Below are positions 1-7,676 of a stretch of 64,000 nucleotides of DNA, one piece after another (the stretch's first letter is position 1; each line of letters opens with the position of its first letter). The translations under genes were made by a program, and so were the position numbers. Source of the DNA: Mycobacterium sp. E2733. Its GTDB lineage: Bacteria; Actinomycetota; Actinomycetes; Mycobacteriales; Mycobacteriaceae. The DNA is taken from the NCBI RefSeq assembly GCF_001667585.1, contig NZ_LZJZ01000024.1:20286-84285 (forward strand), read 5' to 3'. Below the pieces are notes generated by a model that was given only the letters and a program-made list of their open reading frames with translations, was not told the origin of the DNA and did not search any database.

Positions 1-737
1 GTGCGCAGCTTGCGCGCTCGGATGATTTCCACGAGCTGTCCGTACACATGGGTGACCGGTGGGTGGTTGAGATGGCCGATCACGATGTTCTGCGGAACGA
101 ACGACTGGTAGGCCATTCTGACGATCTGGTCTTCGGAAACCAGCGCCGAGTCCCGTAAATCGCCGGACCACAACGCGGTCACCTGATAGCCCAGATCGGC
201 GGCCACCGCAGCGACCGCGGCATTGTGATGCCCATATGGGGGCCGCAGGTAGGGGGCGGCGTCCACGCCATAGGTATTTCGCAGGAACGCGTGCGTTCGG
301 GAGATCTCCTCGGCGACTTGGCCCTTCGACAGTCTGGTCAAGTCGGGATGCGTCCAGGTGTGGTTGCCCAGCTGTATTTGCCCCGATTCCACCATGGGTC
401 GAAGCAGGCCGGCATTGTCGGTCCACGAGTGATAGCCGCCGGTGACGAAATAGGTCAGCCGCACACCGGTGTCCTTGGCGAATTGGGTGTAGAGCCGCAC
501 CACATCGGTGTTGGCGCCGTCGTCGACCGTCCACGCCAGCAGATTGCCGTTGCCCGGAAGCCGTTTCAGCACAGCGCCGCCGGGCAGTGCGACACGCGAT
601 TGAGGGTCCGGCGGGGGGGACAACGGCGCGGGTCCGGGAACATCCCCGCGTGCCAGCGGCGCGTCGGGCCCGCCGGTGGTGACGGCCACCGTCGCGGCCA
701 GCGCGACCAGAAACCGGCGCCGGTCCAAATCGGCCAC
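1..737 (-). CDS. Polysaccharide deacetylase (NodB fold), 3' end cut by window
   Basis: Reads leftward from GTG 737, with a GAGGAG ribosome site just upstream; open to base 1, so the C-terminus lies outside. The N-terminus carries a twin-arginine-like signal (DRRRFLVALAATVAV), implying export. NodB motifs are present: WTVDDG (D72, D73), GNHTWTHPD (H126, H130) and LRPPYGHHN. Such enzymes remove acetyl groups from N-acetylated or O-acetylated cell-wall sugars. The substrate cannot be told from sequence. It stands alone, reading away from the dioxygenase operon end. Confidence 0.85.
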   Translation of the reverse strand, partial: MADLDRRRFLVALAATVAVTTGGPDAPLARGDVPGPAPLSPPPDPQSRVALPGGAVLKRLPGNGNLLAWTVDDGANTDVVRLYTQFAKDTGVRLTYFVTGGYHSWTDNAGLLRPMVESGQIQLGNHTWTHPDLTRLSKGQVAEEISRTHAFLRNTYGVDAAPYLRPPYGHHNAAVAAVAADLGYQVTALWSGDLRDSALVSEDQIVRMAYQSFVPQNIVIGHLNHPPVTHVYGQLVEIIRARKLR

Positions 738-882
738 GTCAGTACTCCTCGAAGGCGGCGCCGACCCCGGGGCGCCGCAAAACAAAATTGCTCAGCTAGC
801 TGGACAGACTAAGTGCGCAGCTACCGGGAACCCGCCAGGCCGGGCGAATGTTCGCGCGCCGATACCAACTTGTGACGCGAGC

Positions 883-1605
883 TCAGCCGGCCGACAACCG
901 GGCCACCTCGTGACGCCAGGCGGCCTCGGCGGTGAACGACGGACCCAGGTCGGGCAGGTCGGCCCAGTCGGCGTCGTCGATATCCCGCAAGTTGCCCCCG
1001 GCGCCGCGCACCCGCAACGACATTCGGGCCAACGCGTCGAGGCTGATCGCCTGCAGCACCGCCTCCGGGATGGTGGCGGCGGCGCTGGTGATGCCGTGTC
1101 CGCGGCAGATCACCACCGGCCGCCCACGCATGGCCGCCACCATGTCCCTGCCCAGTTCCGAGGTGCGGATCAGCACGGCGCGCTCGTAGACCGGCACGCC
1201 GCCGCGGGCGAGCCACGCGCCGGGAATGTCGTAGGCGCCGTAGATCGGCCGGATCGCGATGCCGGCCAGGTCGGCGGCGACCACGGCGGGCGGGTGCAGA
1301 TGCGCGACGGCCCGGTGCCGTGGATCGGCCAGCATGGTTTCGACGTGGATCGGCAGTTCGTTTGGCACGCGGTATCCGTCGAGTTCGCCGTCGGCGCCGG
1401 CGCCGCCGTCGAAGGTGATGAGCCGGATGTCGCTGGGCCGGGTGAACGCCACCCCGGTGTCGGTGTCGCTGCGGCAGCGGACGAGCAGGCGCTCGTGGTC
1501 GACCCGCAGGCTCAGGTGGCCGAGGATCCCGTCGACGAGGCCGCGGGCCGCGGCCACCCGGCAGCCTTGCGCCACCAGCGCACGTTGCTCGTCGAGGGAG
1601 TTCAT
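883..1605 (-). CDS. Class II aldolase/adducin family protein, probable dihydroxyaromatic-acid decarboxylase
   Basis: 240 residues starting MNSLDEQRALV; this start overlaps the preceding dehydrogenase stop as ATGA, so the reading frame extending to 1698 is rejected. HLHPP and CRGHG supply the metal-binding histidines of the class II aldolase fold. In Gram-positive phthalate clusters a member of this family (PhtC/PadC) decarboxylates 3,4-dihydroxyphthalate to protocatechuate, and CmtD does the like for p-cumate. It is the last gene of an operon with a ring dioxygenase and dihydrodiol dehydrogenase, and protocatechuate dioxygenase genes lie 5 kb away, so the decarboxylase role is a reasonable inference. 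A plain aldolase is the alternative. Confidence 0.8.
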   Translation of the reverse strand: MNSLDEQRALVAQGCRVAAARGLVDGILGHLSLRVDHERLLVRCRSDTDTGVAFTRPSDIRLITFDGGAGADGELDGYRVPNELPIHVETMLADPRHRAVAHLHPPAVVAADLAGIAIRPIYGAYDIPGAWLARGGVPVYERAVLIRTSELGRDMVAAMRGRPVVICRGHGITSAAATIPEAVLQAISLDALARMSLRVRGAGGNLRDIDDADWADLPDLGPSFTAEAAWRHEVARLSAG

Positions 1606-2396
1606 CGCGGTGCGCCCAGCCCGAATCCGCCGTCGGGACGGACGGTTTCGCCGGTGATCCCGCGGGCGCGGTCGGAGGCCAGGAACGCGAAACTCCACGC
1701 GTGGTCTGCCGCGGAGAGTGCGACGTTCAGCGGCGTGCGCGCGGCCAGCTCCCGCGCCCGGTCTGGGGTGTCGTCCAGGCGGACGCCCTCGAGCCCCAGG
1801 CTGGCAAGCCCGCGCAGGTCGGTGCCCAGCGTGCCGCCCGGTGCCACCCCGTTGACCCGGATGTGCGGCGCCAGCTCGTGGGCCAGGGCGGCCACCAGGC
1901 CGCGGACGGCGAATTTCGACGACACGTACAGCGCGCCGCCGCGCCCGGGGTAGTACGACGACGCGGACTCGGTCAGGATGATCGAGGATTCGGTCCCTTC
2001 CCGCAGCCGGGGGAGCGCCGCCTTGACGGACTGCAGGTGGCTGAGCACGTTGGTGCGAAACATCTCGTCGAACGCGCCGGGAAGGTCATCGGCGTCGATG
2101 TCGCCGATGCCCCGATAGAAGTCGAAGACTCCGACGCAGTTGACCAGCGTGTCCAATCCGCCGTAGGCGTCCACCGCAGCGGCGACCGCTCGGTCATTGG
2201 CTTCCCGGGTGGTGGCATCGCCCTCGGCGACCGGAACATCGGGCAACTGCCGGCGCAGGGTCGCACATTTTTCGTGATCGCGTTCCAGCGCAGCGACTTT
2301 CGCACCCTCGGTGCGGAACGCGTCCACCACGGCCCGACCGATCCCCGAACCGGCGCCGACCACCAGCGCGCGCTTGCCCTCAAGCCAGCCGGTCAT
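1602..2396 (-). CDS. Short-chain dehydrogenase, probable cis-dihydrodiol dehydrogenase
   Basis: 264 residues. The N-terminus has the Rossmann motif GAGSGIG (residues 14-20), followed by an acidic residue region typical for NAD, NCVG in place of NNAG, and catalytic YVSSK. The ATG at 2396 is chosen over 2414 because a GAGGAGGG ribosome site sits directly before it. It overlaps the upstream small gene and is coupled to the aldolase-like gene downstream. Enzymes of this type (PhtB, HcaB, BphB) rearomatise the cis-dihydrodiol made by a ring-hydroxylating dioxygenase, yielding a catechol and NADH. Substrate is inferred from context only. Confidence 0.85.
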   Translation of the reverse strand: MTGWLEGKRALVVGAGSGIGRAVVDAFRTEGAKVAALERDHEKCATLRRQLPDVPVAEGDATTREANDRAVAAAVDAYGGLDTLVNCVGVFDFYRGIGDIDADDLPGAFDEMFRTNVLSHLQSVKAALPRLREGTESSIILTESASSYYPGRGGALYVSSKFAVRGLVAALAHELAPHIRVNGVAPGGTLGTDLRGLASLGLEGVRLDDTPDRARELAARTPLNVALSAADHAWSFAFLASDRARGITGETVRPDGGFGLGAPR

Positions 2397-2658
2397 CGCC
2401 CTCCTCGGCTTCATCGGGCAGCAGCGGCGCGTGGGAATTGCCCACCATCGCCGCCAGGGTGCGGCTGTTCTGCCAAGTCAGGGCCTCGACCTCGAGGGCG
2501 TCCAAGGTGATCCATTTCCCGGATCGCGGTGCGCCGATCAGCAGCCTCGACCCGTTTCGGGTGTCGACCCGGCGCACCACCACCTCGGTGAATTCGTTTG
2601 CGACGACGAGCGGTTCGCCGACCGCGCCGTCCAGGAGCCGCTGCAGTTCGTCATTCAC
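2380..2658 (-). CDS. Unknown 92-residue protein inside dioxygenase operon
   Basis: Starts at GTG 2658, which overlaps the beta-subunit stop as GTGA, and runs 17 bases past the dehydrogenase start, so it is translated as part of the operon. It has no cysteine, which excludes the ferredoxin expected at this position in ring-dioxygenase clusters. It is acidic, mixed alpha/beta in character (VVVRRVDTRNGSRLLIG) and ends EAEEGDDRLA. I do not recognise the family. A role as a dioxygenase accessory or assembly factor is possible but rests on position only. Confidence 0.7.
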   Translation of the reverse strand: MNDELQRLLDGAVGEPLVVANEFTEVVVRRVDTRNGSRLLIGAPRSGKWITLDALEVEALTWQNSRTLAAMVGNSHAPLLPDEAEEGDDRLA

Positions 2659-3182
2659 AGGAACACCGCCAGGTTTTGCATCCGCAGCACCGACTCGTCG
2701 GCAATGATATTGCGGCGGGCCAGCTTCCAGCGATCATCGCACCAGCGCAGCAAGTCCTCGCGGCCGCACGACAGCAAGGCGCTTTCGTTCACGTCGCCCC
2801 GGCTGCGGAACAGCAGCTCGGCCGACTCGACCAGCAGCTGGGCGGGGTCGTCGCACTCGAAGGTGCGCACGTTGGTGACGAAGTGACGCAGCCGCGACGG
2901 CGGATCCTCGGCCCAGGCGTGCTCGGTGGCCATCCGCGCAACCCGCTGGGTCAGCGAATACTTGTCCTCGTCGAAATGCGCCATCCCCGGGGAGACGTCG
3001 AACCCGGCCCCGCGCGCGGTGGTGACCCGCACGGGCATCAGGTAGCGGACGTCATCGGTCAGCGTCTGAAGCCACGCCTCGTACTGCTGTGCATCCAGCA
3101 GGTAGGCCTCGTCCACCAGGAACTGATGGGCCTGCAGGTGCCGAACATCATGAAACGGCAATGATGGCAATGCCTTTCTCAT
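2655..3182 (-). CDS. Aromatic-ring-hydroxylating dioxygenase, beta subunit
   Basis: 175 residues from MRKALPSLPF; the ATG at 3182 overlaps the alpha-subunit stop (ATGA). It shows the cone-fold small-subunit pattern: FLVDEAYLLDAQQYEAWL near the N-terminus, YLMPVRVT, HFDEDKYSLTQRVAR in the middle, RTFE and a final RNIIADESVLRMQNLAVFL. The beta subunit has no cofactor and supports the alpha3beta3 hexamer. The length matches the family. It lies directly downstream of its alpha subunit. Confidence 0.92.
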   Translation of the reverse strand: MRKALPSLPFHDVRHLQAHQFLVDEAYLLDAQQYEAWLQTLTDDVRYLMPVRVTTARGAGFDVSPGMAHFDEDKYSLTQRVARMATEHAWAEDPPSRLRHFVTNVRTFECDDPAQLLVESAELLFRSRGDVNESALLSCGREDLLRWCDDRWKLARRNIIADESVLRMQNLAVFL

Positions 3183-4552
3183 GCACCGGCCCCCTGCAGG
3201 TAATCGGCCCACATGTTCAGCATCGCGCGCTGATTGTGCTCGTTATAACCGACCTGCGCGCGGCCCGGCCCGTGGAACGCCTCGGCGGTAAGCGGCTCGA
3301 CCACCGGGCTGCCGTCGGGCAGCAGGCCCATCCGGCTGTTCAGCAGCAGCCGCCGCGCCATGGAACCGCCGGCGGTGGTAGTCAGCGACACCCAGTTCTC
3401 CACGTCGTCTTGCTCGAACATGCCGGTCGAACCGAAACACATCAGATAGGCCTTGTACGAGTCTTGTTTGTACTGCGGGGGAGCGGCGGAGTCCACCGCG
3501 AACCACGAGCAGACCTCGGTTTCGTTCTCGCTTATCGGCTGCCACAGCCGGATCGAGATGAAGGGCAGGACTTCTGTTTTCCGGTCCTCCCGACCGGATT
3601 GCACCTTCGGCCAGTTGTGCACGAAGCTCAGGTTCGGAAAGCAGGTGGCCGCCGAGATCATGAAGCCGTCCTCGCCGACCATTCGCTGCTGTCGCGGCGT
3701 CCACACGTCCCTCATCCGGCCGATCATGTCGTCGGGATAGCCGACGTAACGCATCCGCTCGTCGAAGCCTCCCGGCGGAAGCTTGTAGGTGGTGCCGCCG
3801 CCCCGGTGCGCCCAGTAGGTGGCGCCGTCCTTGCGCTTCTGCGCTTTCGGCTCGCGGAACAGGCCGATGTCCACGATCGAGGCGTGGGTGTGCGGCGTGT
3901 GGTACATGTCGCCGGCGAAGTTCTCGGCGCCGATCTTCCAGTTGGCCTTGATGCGCCAGCGCTGCGGCCCCCGCACCTCCAGCCCGTTGGCGCTCTGTTT
4001 GGTGTAGAAGTCCAGATAGAACTTGAAGTCGCCGAGGTAATCTTCGAGCGGTTCGGCGCCGGCGTCCATGTTGATGAACAGCAGGCCGTTGTAGCTCGCG
4101 AATTGCGGTGCGGAGAGCAGGCTTTGGGCGCTCTTGGCGAACCCATCCTCGCCGCCGTAGGCCTCCCGGTGGAATGGCAGGCCGGTCAGGGCGCCGTCGT
4201 TGCGGTAGGTCCAGCCGTGGTAGGGGCAGCGGAAGTTGGAGGCGTTTCCCAGTTCCGCGCGGCATACCTGCATGCCGCGGTGCAGGCACATATTGAACAG
4301 GGCGCGTGCACGCCCATTCGCGTCGCGACTGATGATGAAGGAGTCGTCGAGAACCCGGCGCACGACGTAGTCGCCGTCCTGTGGAATCTCGGACTCGTGG
4401 GCCACGAAAATCCACGCCCGCGAGAACAGCCGCTCCTTCTCCAGCGCGAACAACTCACTGTCGTTGTAGATGTGGGCGGGGATCATCCCGTCGCGGACAC
4501 TGGCGAACAGGCCGTCGCGATGGACCGTCACGGTGACCCCCTCGTCCTCCAA
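3179..4552 (-). CDS. Aromatic-ring-hydroxylating dioxygenase, alpha (Rieske) subunit
   Basis: 457 residues, full length for the family. The Rieske [2Fe-2S] ligands are C89, H91, C109 and H112 (CLH...CPYH). The mononuclear iron site is NFAGDMYHTPHTH, giving H218 and H223 with the bridging D215. The enzyme inserts both atoms of O2 into an aromatic ring to form a cis-dihydrodiol. It heads a five-gene operon running to 883. No ferredoxin or reductase gene is in the window, so electrons must come from elsewhere. Downstream decarboxylase-like and pca genes point to a carboxylated substrate such as phthalate; this is inference. Confidence 0.93.
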   Translation of the reverse strand: MEDEGVTVTVHRDGLFASVRDGMIPAHIYNDSELFALEKERLFSRAWIFVAHESEIPQDGDYVVRRVLDDSFIISRDANGRARALFNMCLHRGMQVCRAELGNASNFRCPYHGWTYRNDGALTGLPFHREAYGGEDGFAKSAQSLLSAPQFASYNGLLFINMDAGAEPLEDYLGDFKFYLDFYTKQSANGLEVRGPQRWRIKANWKIGAENFAGDMYHTPHTHASIVDIGLFREPKAQKRKDGATYWAHRGGGTTYKLPPGGFDERMRYVGYPDDMIGRMRDVWTPRQQRMVGEDGFMISAATCFPNLSFVHNWPKVQSGREDRKTEVLPFISIRLWQPISENETEVCSWFAVDSAAPPQYKQDSYKAYLMCFGSTGMFEQDDVENWVSLTTTAGGSMARRLLLNSRMGLLPDGSPVVEPLTAEAFHGPGRAQVGYNEHNQRAMLNMWADYLQGAGA

Positions 4553-4573
4553 TTGTCTGCTCTGCAGAGATGT

Positions 4574-4590
4574 ATTCCGCTAAGTAGAAT
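4574..4590. promoter_or_regulatory. Imperfect palindrome before the dioxygenase operon
   Basis: ATTCCGC-TAA-GTAGAAT, arms matching at 5 of 7 positions, lies 22 bases before the alpha-subunit ATG. Its size and symmetry suit a dimeric repressor or activator (IclR or TetR type). No regulator gene sits next to the operon on this side. The rest of 4553-4841 shows no gene on either strand. Confidence 0.4.
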
Positions 4591-4841
4591 CCCGCATCTA
4601 CCCGCCGGCGGTCAATCGGCCGTGTGCGCCCCCGCTCACCTGGCCCGATCCGCGGTCAGGCGTTTACGAGAAGGCTTTGTGGTAACTCACAGGTTTCTGA
4701 CAACGAAGTGGCCGGAAGCCCGGGCTACGGTGGTCACGTCAGTTCCGCTGCGCATGTGAGCGTGCGGTAATCAACGGGTAAATAGTTTGATTCTGCGTGC
4801 GTTATGGTCGTTTAGCGACGTATTTGAGGAAGGCTGGTGCA

Positions 4842-5813
4842 ATGGCTGCTCGATCACTGGATGGTCGATTGCAGAAACTCGGATCGCGAGTGGTGTCCGC
4901 CATCGGGCGTCAAGACTGGCTGGATCGGCCGAGCTATCGGTTCGAACACTTGCTGAGCTTCGCCTTCAACGGCCTGGGCGGCGCCCGCAACACCGTCACC
5001 AACGCGCTGCACGGAGTGTGGCTCGGCCACCCGGTTCACCCGCCGCTGGCGTCGTTGACGAGCGGCGCGCTGGGGACCACCGTCGCGTTGGACGCGTTGA
5101 GCCTACTGCCGGGCCGGCCCGCCACCGAAGTCCGTGACGCGTCGAAGTTCGCGTCCCGCGCGCTTGGGGTGGGGATCCTGGCCAGCATTGGGTCGGCCAT
5201 CACGGGTGTCACCGATTGGCAGCACACCCATGAATCCGATCGCCGGGTCGGCGCCGTGCACGGCCTGGTGAATTTGGTGGCCACCGGTCTGTACGCGCAG
5301 TCCTGGTGGGATCGCCGCCGGGGCCGCCACGGGCGCGGCATCGCGCTCACTGCGCTCGGTTACGGCATCACCGTCGCGGGCAGCTACCTCGGTGGCGCGT
5401 TGGTGTTCGAGTCCGGCATCGGCATCGACCAGTCGGGCGCACGGCTGCGCAAAGCGGAGTGGACGCCCGTGCTGCCGGCGAGCTCGCTGAACGGGAAGCC
5501 GGTGCGTGTCGAGGTCGACGGGGTGGGGTTGGTGGTGTGCCAGACCAACCCCGGGGAGGTCGCGGCGTTCGGGGAGTTGTGCCCGCACTTGGCCGCCCCC
5601 ATGGCCGATGGCTGGATCGACCGCGGCCGCCTCGTATGTCCTTGGCACGGTTCATGGTTCGCGGCCGAGTCGGGCGATGTTCTGCGTGGCCCGGCGGCGG
5701 CCCCGCTGCCGTGTTACGAGGCGAGGGTGGTCGACGGAGTGGTCGAAGTTCGGGGCGAACCCGAGCCCGGGCTCGGTGCGGCGGTGGGAATCGGAGGAGG
5801 GAAAGCGCAGTGA
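4842..5813 (+). CDS. DUF2231 membrane domain fused to a Rieske ferredoxin domain
   Basis: 323 residues from ATG 4842, preceded by TGAGGAAGG; the upstream extension to 4797 lacks such a site. The N-terminal two thirds form a DUF2231 helical membrane domain with several hydrophobic segments (GVGILASIGSAITGVTDW, ALTALGYGITVAGSYLGGAL). The C-terminal third is a Rieske domain with CPH (C247, H249) and CPWH (C266, H269). It likely passes electrons at the membrane; partner unknown. The hemerythrin gene overlaps its stop by GTGA, so the two are co-translated. Confidence 0.88.
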   Translation: MAARSLDGRLQKLGSRVVSAIGRQDWLDRPSYRFEHLLSFAFNGLGGARNTVTNALHGVWLGHPVHPPLASLTSGALGTTVALDALSLLPGRPATEVRDASKFASRALGVGILASIGSAITGVTDWQHTHESDRRVGAVHGLVNLVATGLYAQSWWDRRRGRHGRGIALTALGYGITVAGSYLGGALVFESGIGIDQSGARLRKAEWTPVLPASSLNGKPVRVEVDGVGLVVCQTNPGEVAAFGELCPHLAAPMADGWIDRGRLVCPWHGSWFAAESGDVLRGPAAAPLPCYEARVVDGVVEVRGEPEPGLGAAVGIGGGKAQ

Positions 5814-6295
5814 ACGCCTACGAGGTGCTGAAAGAACACCACATCGTGATCAAGGGCCTCGGCCGCAAGGTCAGTGAGGCGCCGGTGAATAGCGAAGAGC
5901 GGCATGCCCTTTTCGACGATATGCTGATCGAACTCGACATTCACTTCCGCATCGAGGACGACCTGTACTACCCGGCCCTAAAAGACGCCACCAAGCTGAT
6001 CGCCGTCGCTCACGCGGAGCACCGCCAGGTGGTAGACCAGCTTTCTGTGTTGCTCAGGACCCCGCAGAGCGCGCCGGGTTACGAGGACGAATGGAACTCC
6101 TTCAAGACGGTGCTGGAGGCCCACGCCGACGAAGAGGAGCGTGACATGATCCCGGCTCCACCCGAGGTCCGGATCACCGACGCGGAGCTGGAGGAACTGG
6201 GCAACAAGATGGCCGCGAAAATGGAGCAGTACCGCGGGTCGGCCCTCTACAAAATGCGCACCAAGGGCCGCGCCGCGCTGGTCCGTTCGCTGTAA
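5810..6295 (+). CDS. Hemerythrin HHE cation-binding domain protein
   Basis: 161 residues from GTG 5810, overlapping the upstream stop by four bases. Diiron ligand motifs of the four-helix bundle are visible: HHIVIKGL, HFRIEDDLYYP, HAEHRQVVDQL and HADEEERDMIP. Hemerythrin-like proteins bind O2, NO or peroxide at a diiron centre; in mycobacteria several respond to oxidative or nitrosative stress. Coupling to a membrane Rieske protein suggests a redox sensing or scavenging pair. Confidence 0.92.
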   Translation: MNAYEVLKEHHIVIKGLGRKVSEAPVNSEERHALFDDMLIELDIHFRIEDDLYYPALKDATKLIAVAHAEHRQVVDQLSVLLRTPQSAPGYEDEWNSFKTVLEAHADEEERDMIPAPPEVRITDAELEELGNKMAAKMEQYRGSALYKMRTKGRAALVRSL

Positions 6296-6341
6296 CTCCG
6301 GCCGCGCCGCCGATTTGCGCGGTGTGCGGGGCCATCGAGAG

Positions 6342-6347
6342 TAGCGT
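6342..6347 (+). promoter_or_regulatory. Putative -10 box of pcaH, leaderless start
   Basis: TAGCGT fits the mycobacterial TANNNT -10 and ends 8 bases before the pcaH ATG. No Shine-Dalgarno sequence is present, so transcription probably begins at or next to the start codon. Confidence 0.45.
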
Positions 6348-6355
6348 CACGGCTC

Positions 6356-7111
6356 ATGAACCCCGAGTGTCTCGCGTCTCAGGGTGACATCACGGCCGAG
6401 ATCGCCAGCATCGCAGCCGAATACCGGGGGAGCGAAGCGCAGCCCCGGCTCGACTACCCGCCCTACCGCAGCACCATCCTGCGCCACCCCGAACAACCTC
6501 TGGTGCCGGTCGATCCCGAGGGGGTCGAACGGTGGGCGCCGTGCTTCGGCCACCAGGACGTCGGCCCCCTCGAGGCTGACCTGACGGCCGGCCATCCGGG
6601 CCAGCCCCTTGGCGAACGCGTCATCGTCGCCGGGCGGGTGCTCGACGGCTCGGGCAAACCGGTGGCGGGTCAGCTGATCGAGATCTGGCAAGCCAACGCC
6701 GGTGGCCGCTATCGCCACCAGCGTGACCAGCACCCGGCTCCGCTGGACCCCAACTTCACCGGCGCCGGCCGGTGTCTGACCGGACCGGACGGGTCGTACC
6801 GCTTCCTGACCATCAAGCCCGGCCCGTACCCGTGGCGCAACCACCGCAACGCGTGGCGCCCGGCGCACATCCACTTCTCCCTCTTCGGGACGGCTTTCCC
6901 GCAGCGTCTGGTCACCCAGATGTACTTTCCCGGCGACCCGTTGTTCAGCCTGGACCCGATCTTTCAGTCGGTCCTCGACCCCGCCGCGCGTCGACGGCTG
7001 ATCGCCCGCTACGACCACGACCTCACCGAGCCGGAGTACGCGACCGGGTATCGATGGGACATCGTCCTGACCGGTGGCGCCCAAACCGCGATCGAGGATG
7101 CCGATGACTGA
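6356..7111 (+). CDS. pcaH: Protocatechuate 3,4-dioxygenase, beta subunit
   Basis: 251 residues. It carries the complete non-haem Fe(III) ligand set of intradiol dioxygenases at the expected spacing: Y119 (GRYRH), Y158 (GPYPW), H171 and H173 (PAHIHF). With PcaG it cleaves protocatechuate between its two hydroxyls to 3-carboxy-cis,cis-muconate, the first step of the protocatechuate branch of the beta-ketoadipate pathway. First gene of pcaHGB; the pcaG start lies inside its last codons. Confidence 0.95.
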   Translation: MNPECLASQGDITAEIASIAAEYRGSEAQPRLDYPPYRSTILRHPEQPLVPVDPEGVERWAPCFGHQDVGPLEADLTAGHPGQPLGERVIVAGRVLDGSGKPVAGQLIEIWQANAGGRYRHQRDQHPAPLDPNFTGAGRCLTGPDGSYRFLTIKPGPYPWRNHRNAWRPAHIHFSLFGTAFPQRLVTQMYFPGDPLFSLDPIFQSVLDPAARRRLIARYDHDLTEPEYATGYRWDIVLTGGAQTAIEDADD

Positions 7112-7676
7112 ATACGCTTGCACCCCAGGGCAAACGGTCGGGCCATTCCTGGACCTCGGGTTGCCCTATCCCCGGGACAGCGCCCTGGTCGACGACGGCC
7201 ATCCGGATGCCGTGCGGCTACACGGCACGGTCTACGACGGCGCCGGCGACGGAGTACCGGACGCCCTGGTCGAGTTGTGGCAACCGGACGGTACCGGCCG
7301 CATCCCGCGGCAGGCCGGCTCGCTGCGCCGCCACCACGGAGATGGCGCGACGTTCACGGGCTGGGGCCGGTCGGCGACCGACGCCGCCGGCCGGTACGGA
7401 TTCACCACCGTGGCGCCCGGGCCGGCGAGCGCCGGACGGCCGCCGTTCTTCGCCCTCACCGTGTTCGCGCGGGGCCTGCTGGACCGTCTGTTCACCCGCG
7501 CCTACCTGCCCGACGGCGACCTGGCCGCCGACCCGCTGCTGGTGATCCTCGATGCCGAGCGCCGCGGCACCCTGCTGTGTGTACCCGAAAACGATTGCCG
7601 AGCTTACCGTTTCGACATTCACCTGCAGGGACCGCGCGAGACCGTGTTCCTGACTTACCGGGACGGTGGGCGATGA
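7104..7676 (+). CDS. pcaG: Protocatechuate 3,4-dioxygenase, alpha subunit
   Basis: 190 residues from MTEYACTPGQTVGPF; ATG 7104 overlaps pcaH by 8 bases (ATG 7098 two codons earlier is also possible). It shares the intradiol fold but lacks the iron ligands, as expected for the alpha subunit: conserved TPGQTVGPF at the N-terminus, VELWQPD, and FTTVAPGPA. It pairs with PcaH. Confidence 0.93.
   Translation: MTEYACTPGQTVGPFLDLGLPYPRDSALVDDGHPDAVRLHGTVYDGAGDGVPDALVELWQPDGTGRIPRQAGSLRRHHGDGATFTGWGRSATDAAGRYGFTTVAPGPASAGRPPFFALTVFARGLLDRLFTRAYLPDGDLAADPLLVILDAERRGTLLCVPENDCRAYRFDIHLQGPRETVFLTYRDGGR

Noticed and set aside
676..1953. A 425-codon plus-strand frame over the aldolase and SDR genes
   Set aside because: Antisense to two genes with clear catalytic motifs and start/stop overlaps; translation is compositionally biased.
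3089..4759. A 556-codon plus-strand frame opposite the dioxygenase alpha subunit
   Set aside because: The opposite strand carries the full Rieske and iron-binding motifs; the frame is a GC-driven shadow.
4553..4841. Possible small gene between the dioxygenase operon and the DUF2231-Rieske gene
   Set aside because: No frame with a plausible start, ribosome site and codon use was found on either strand.
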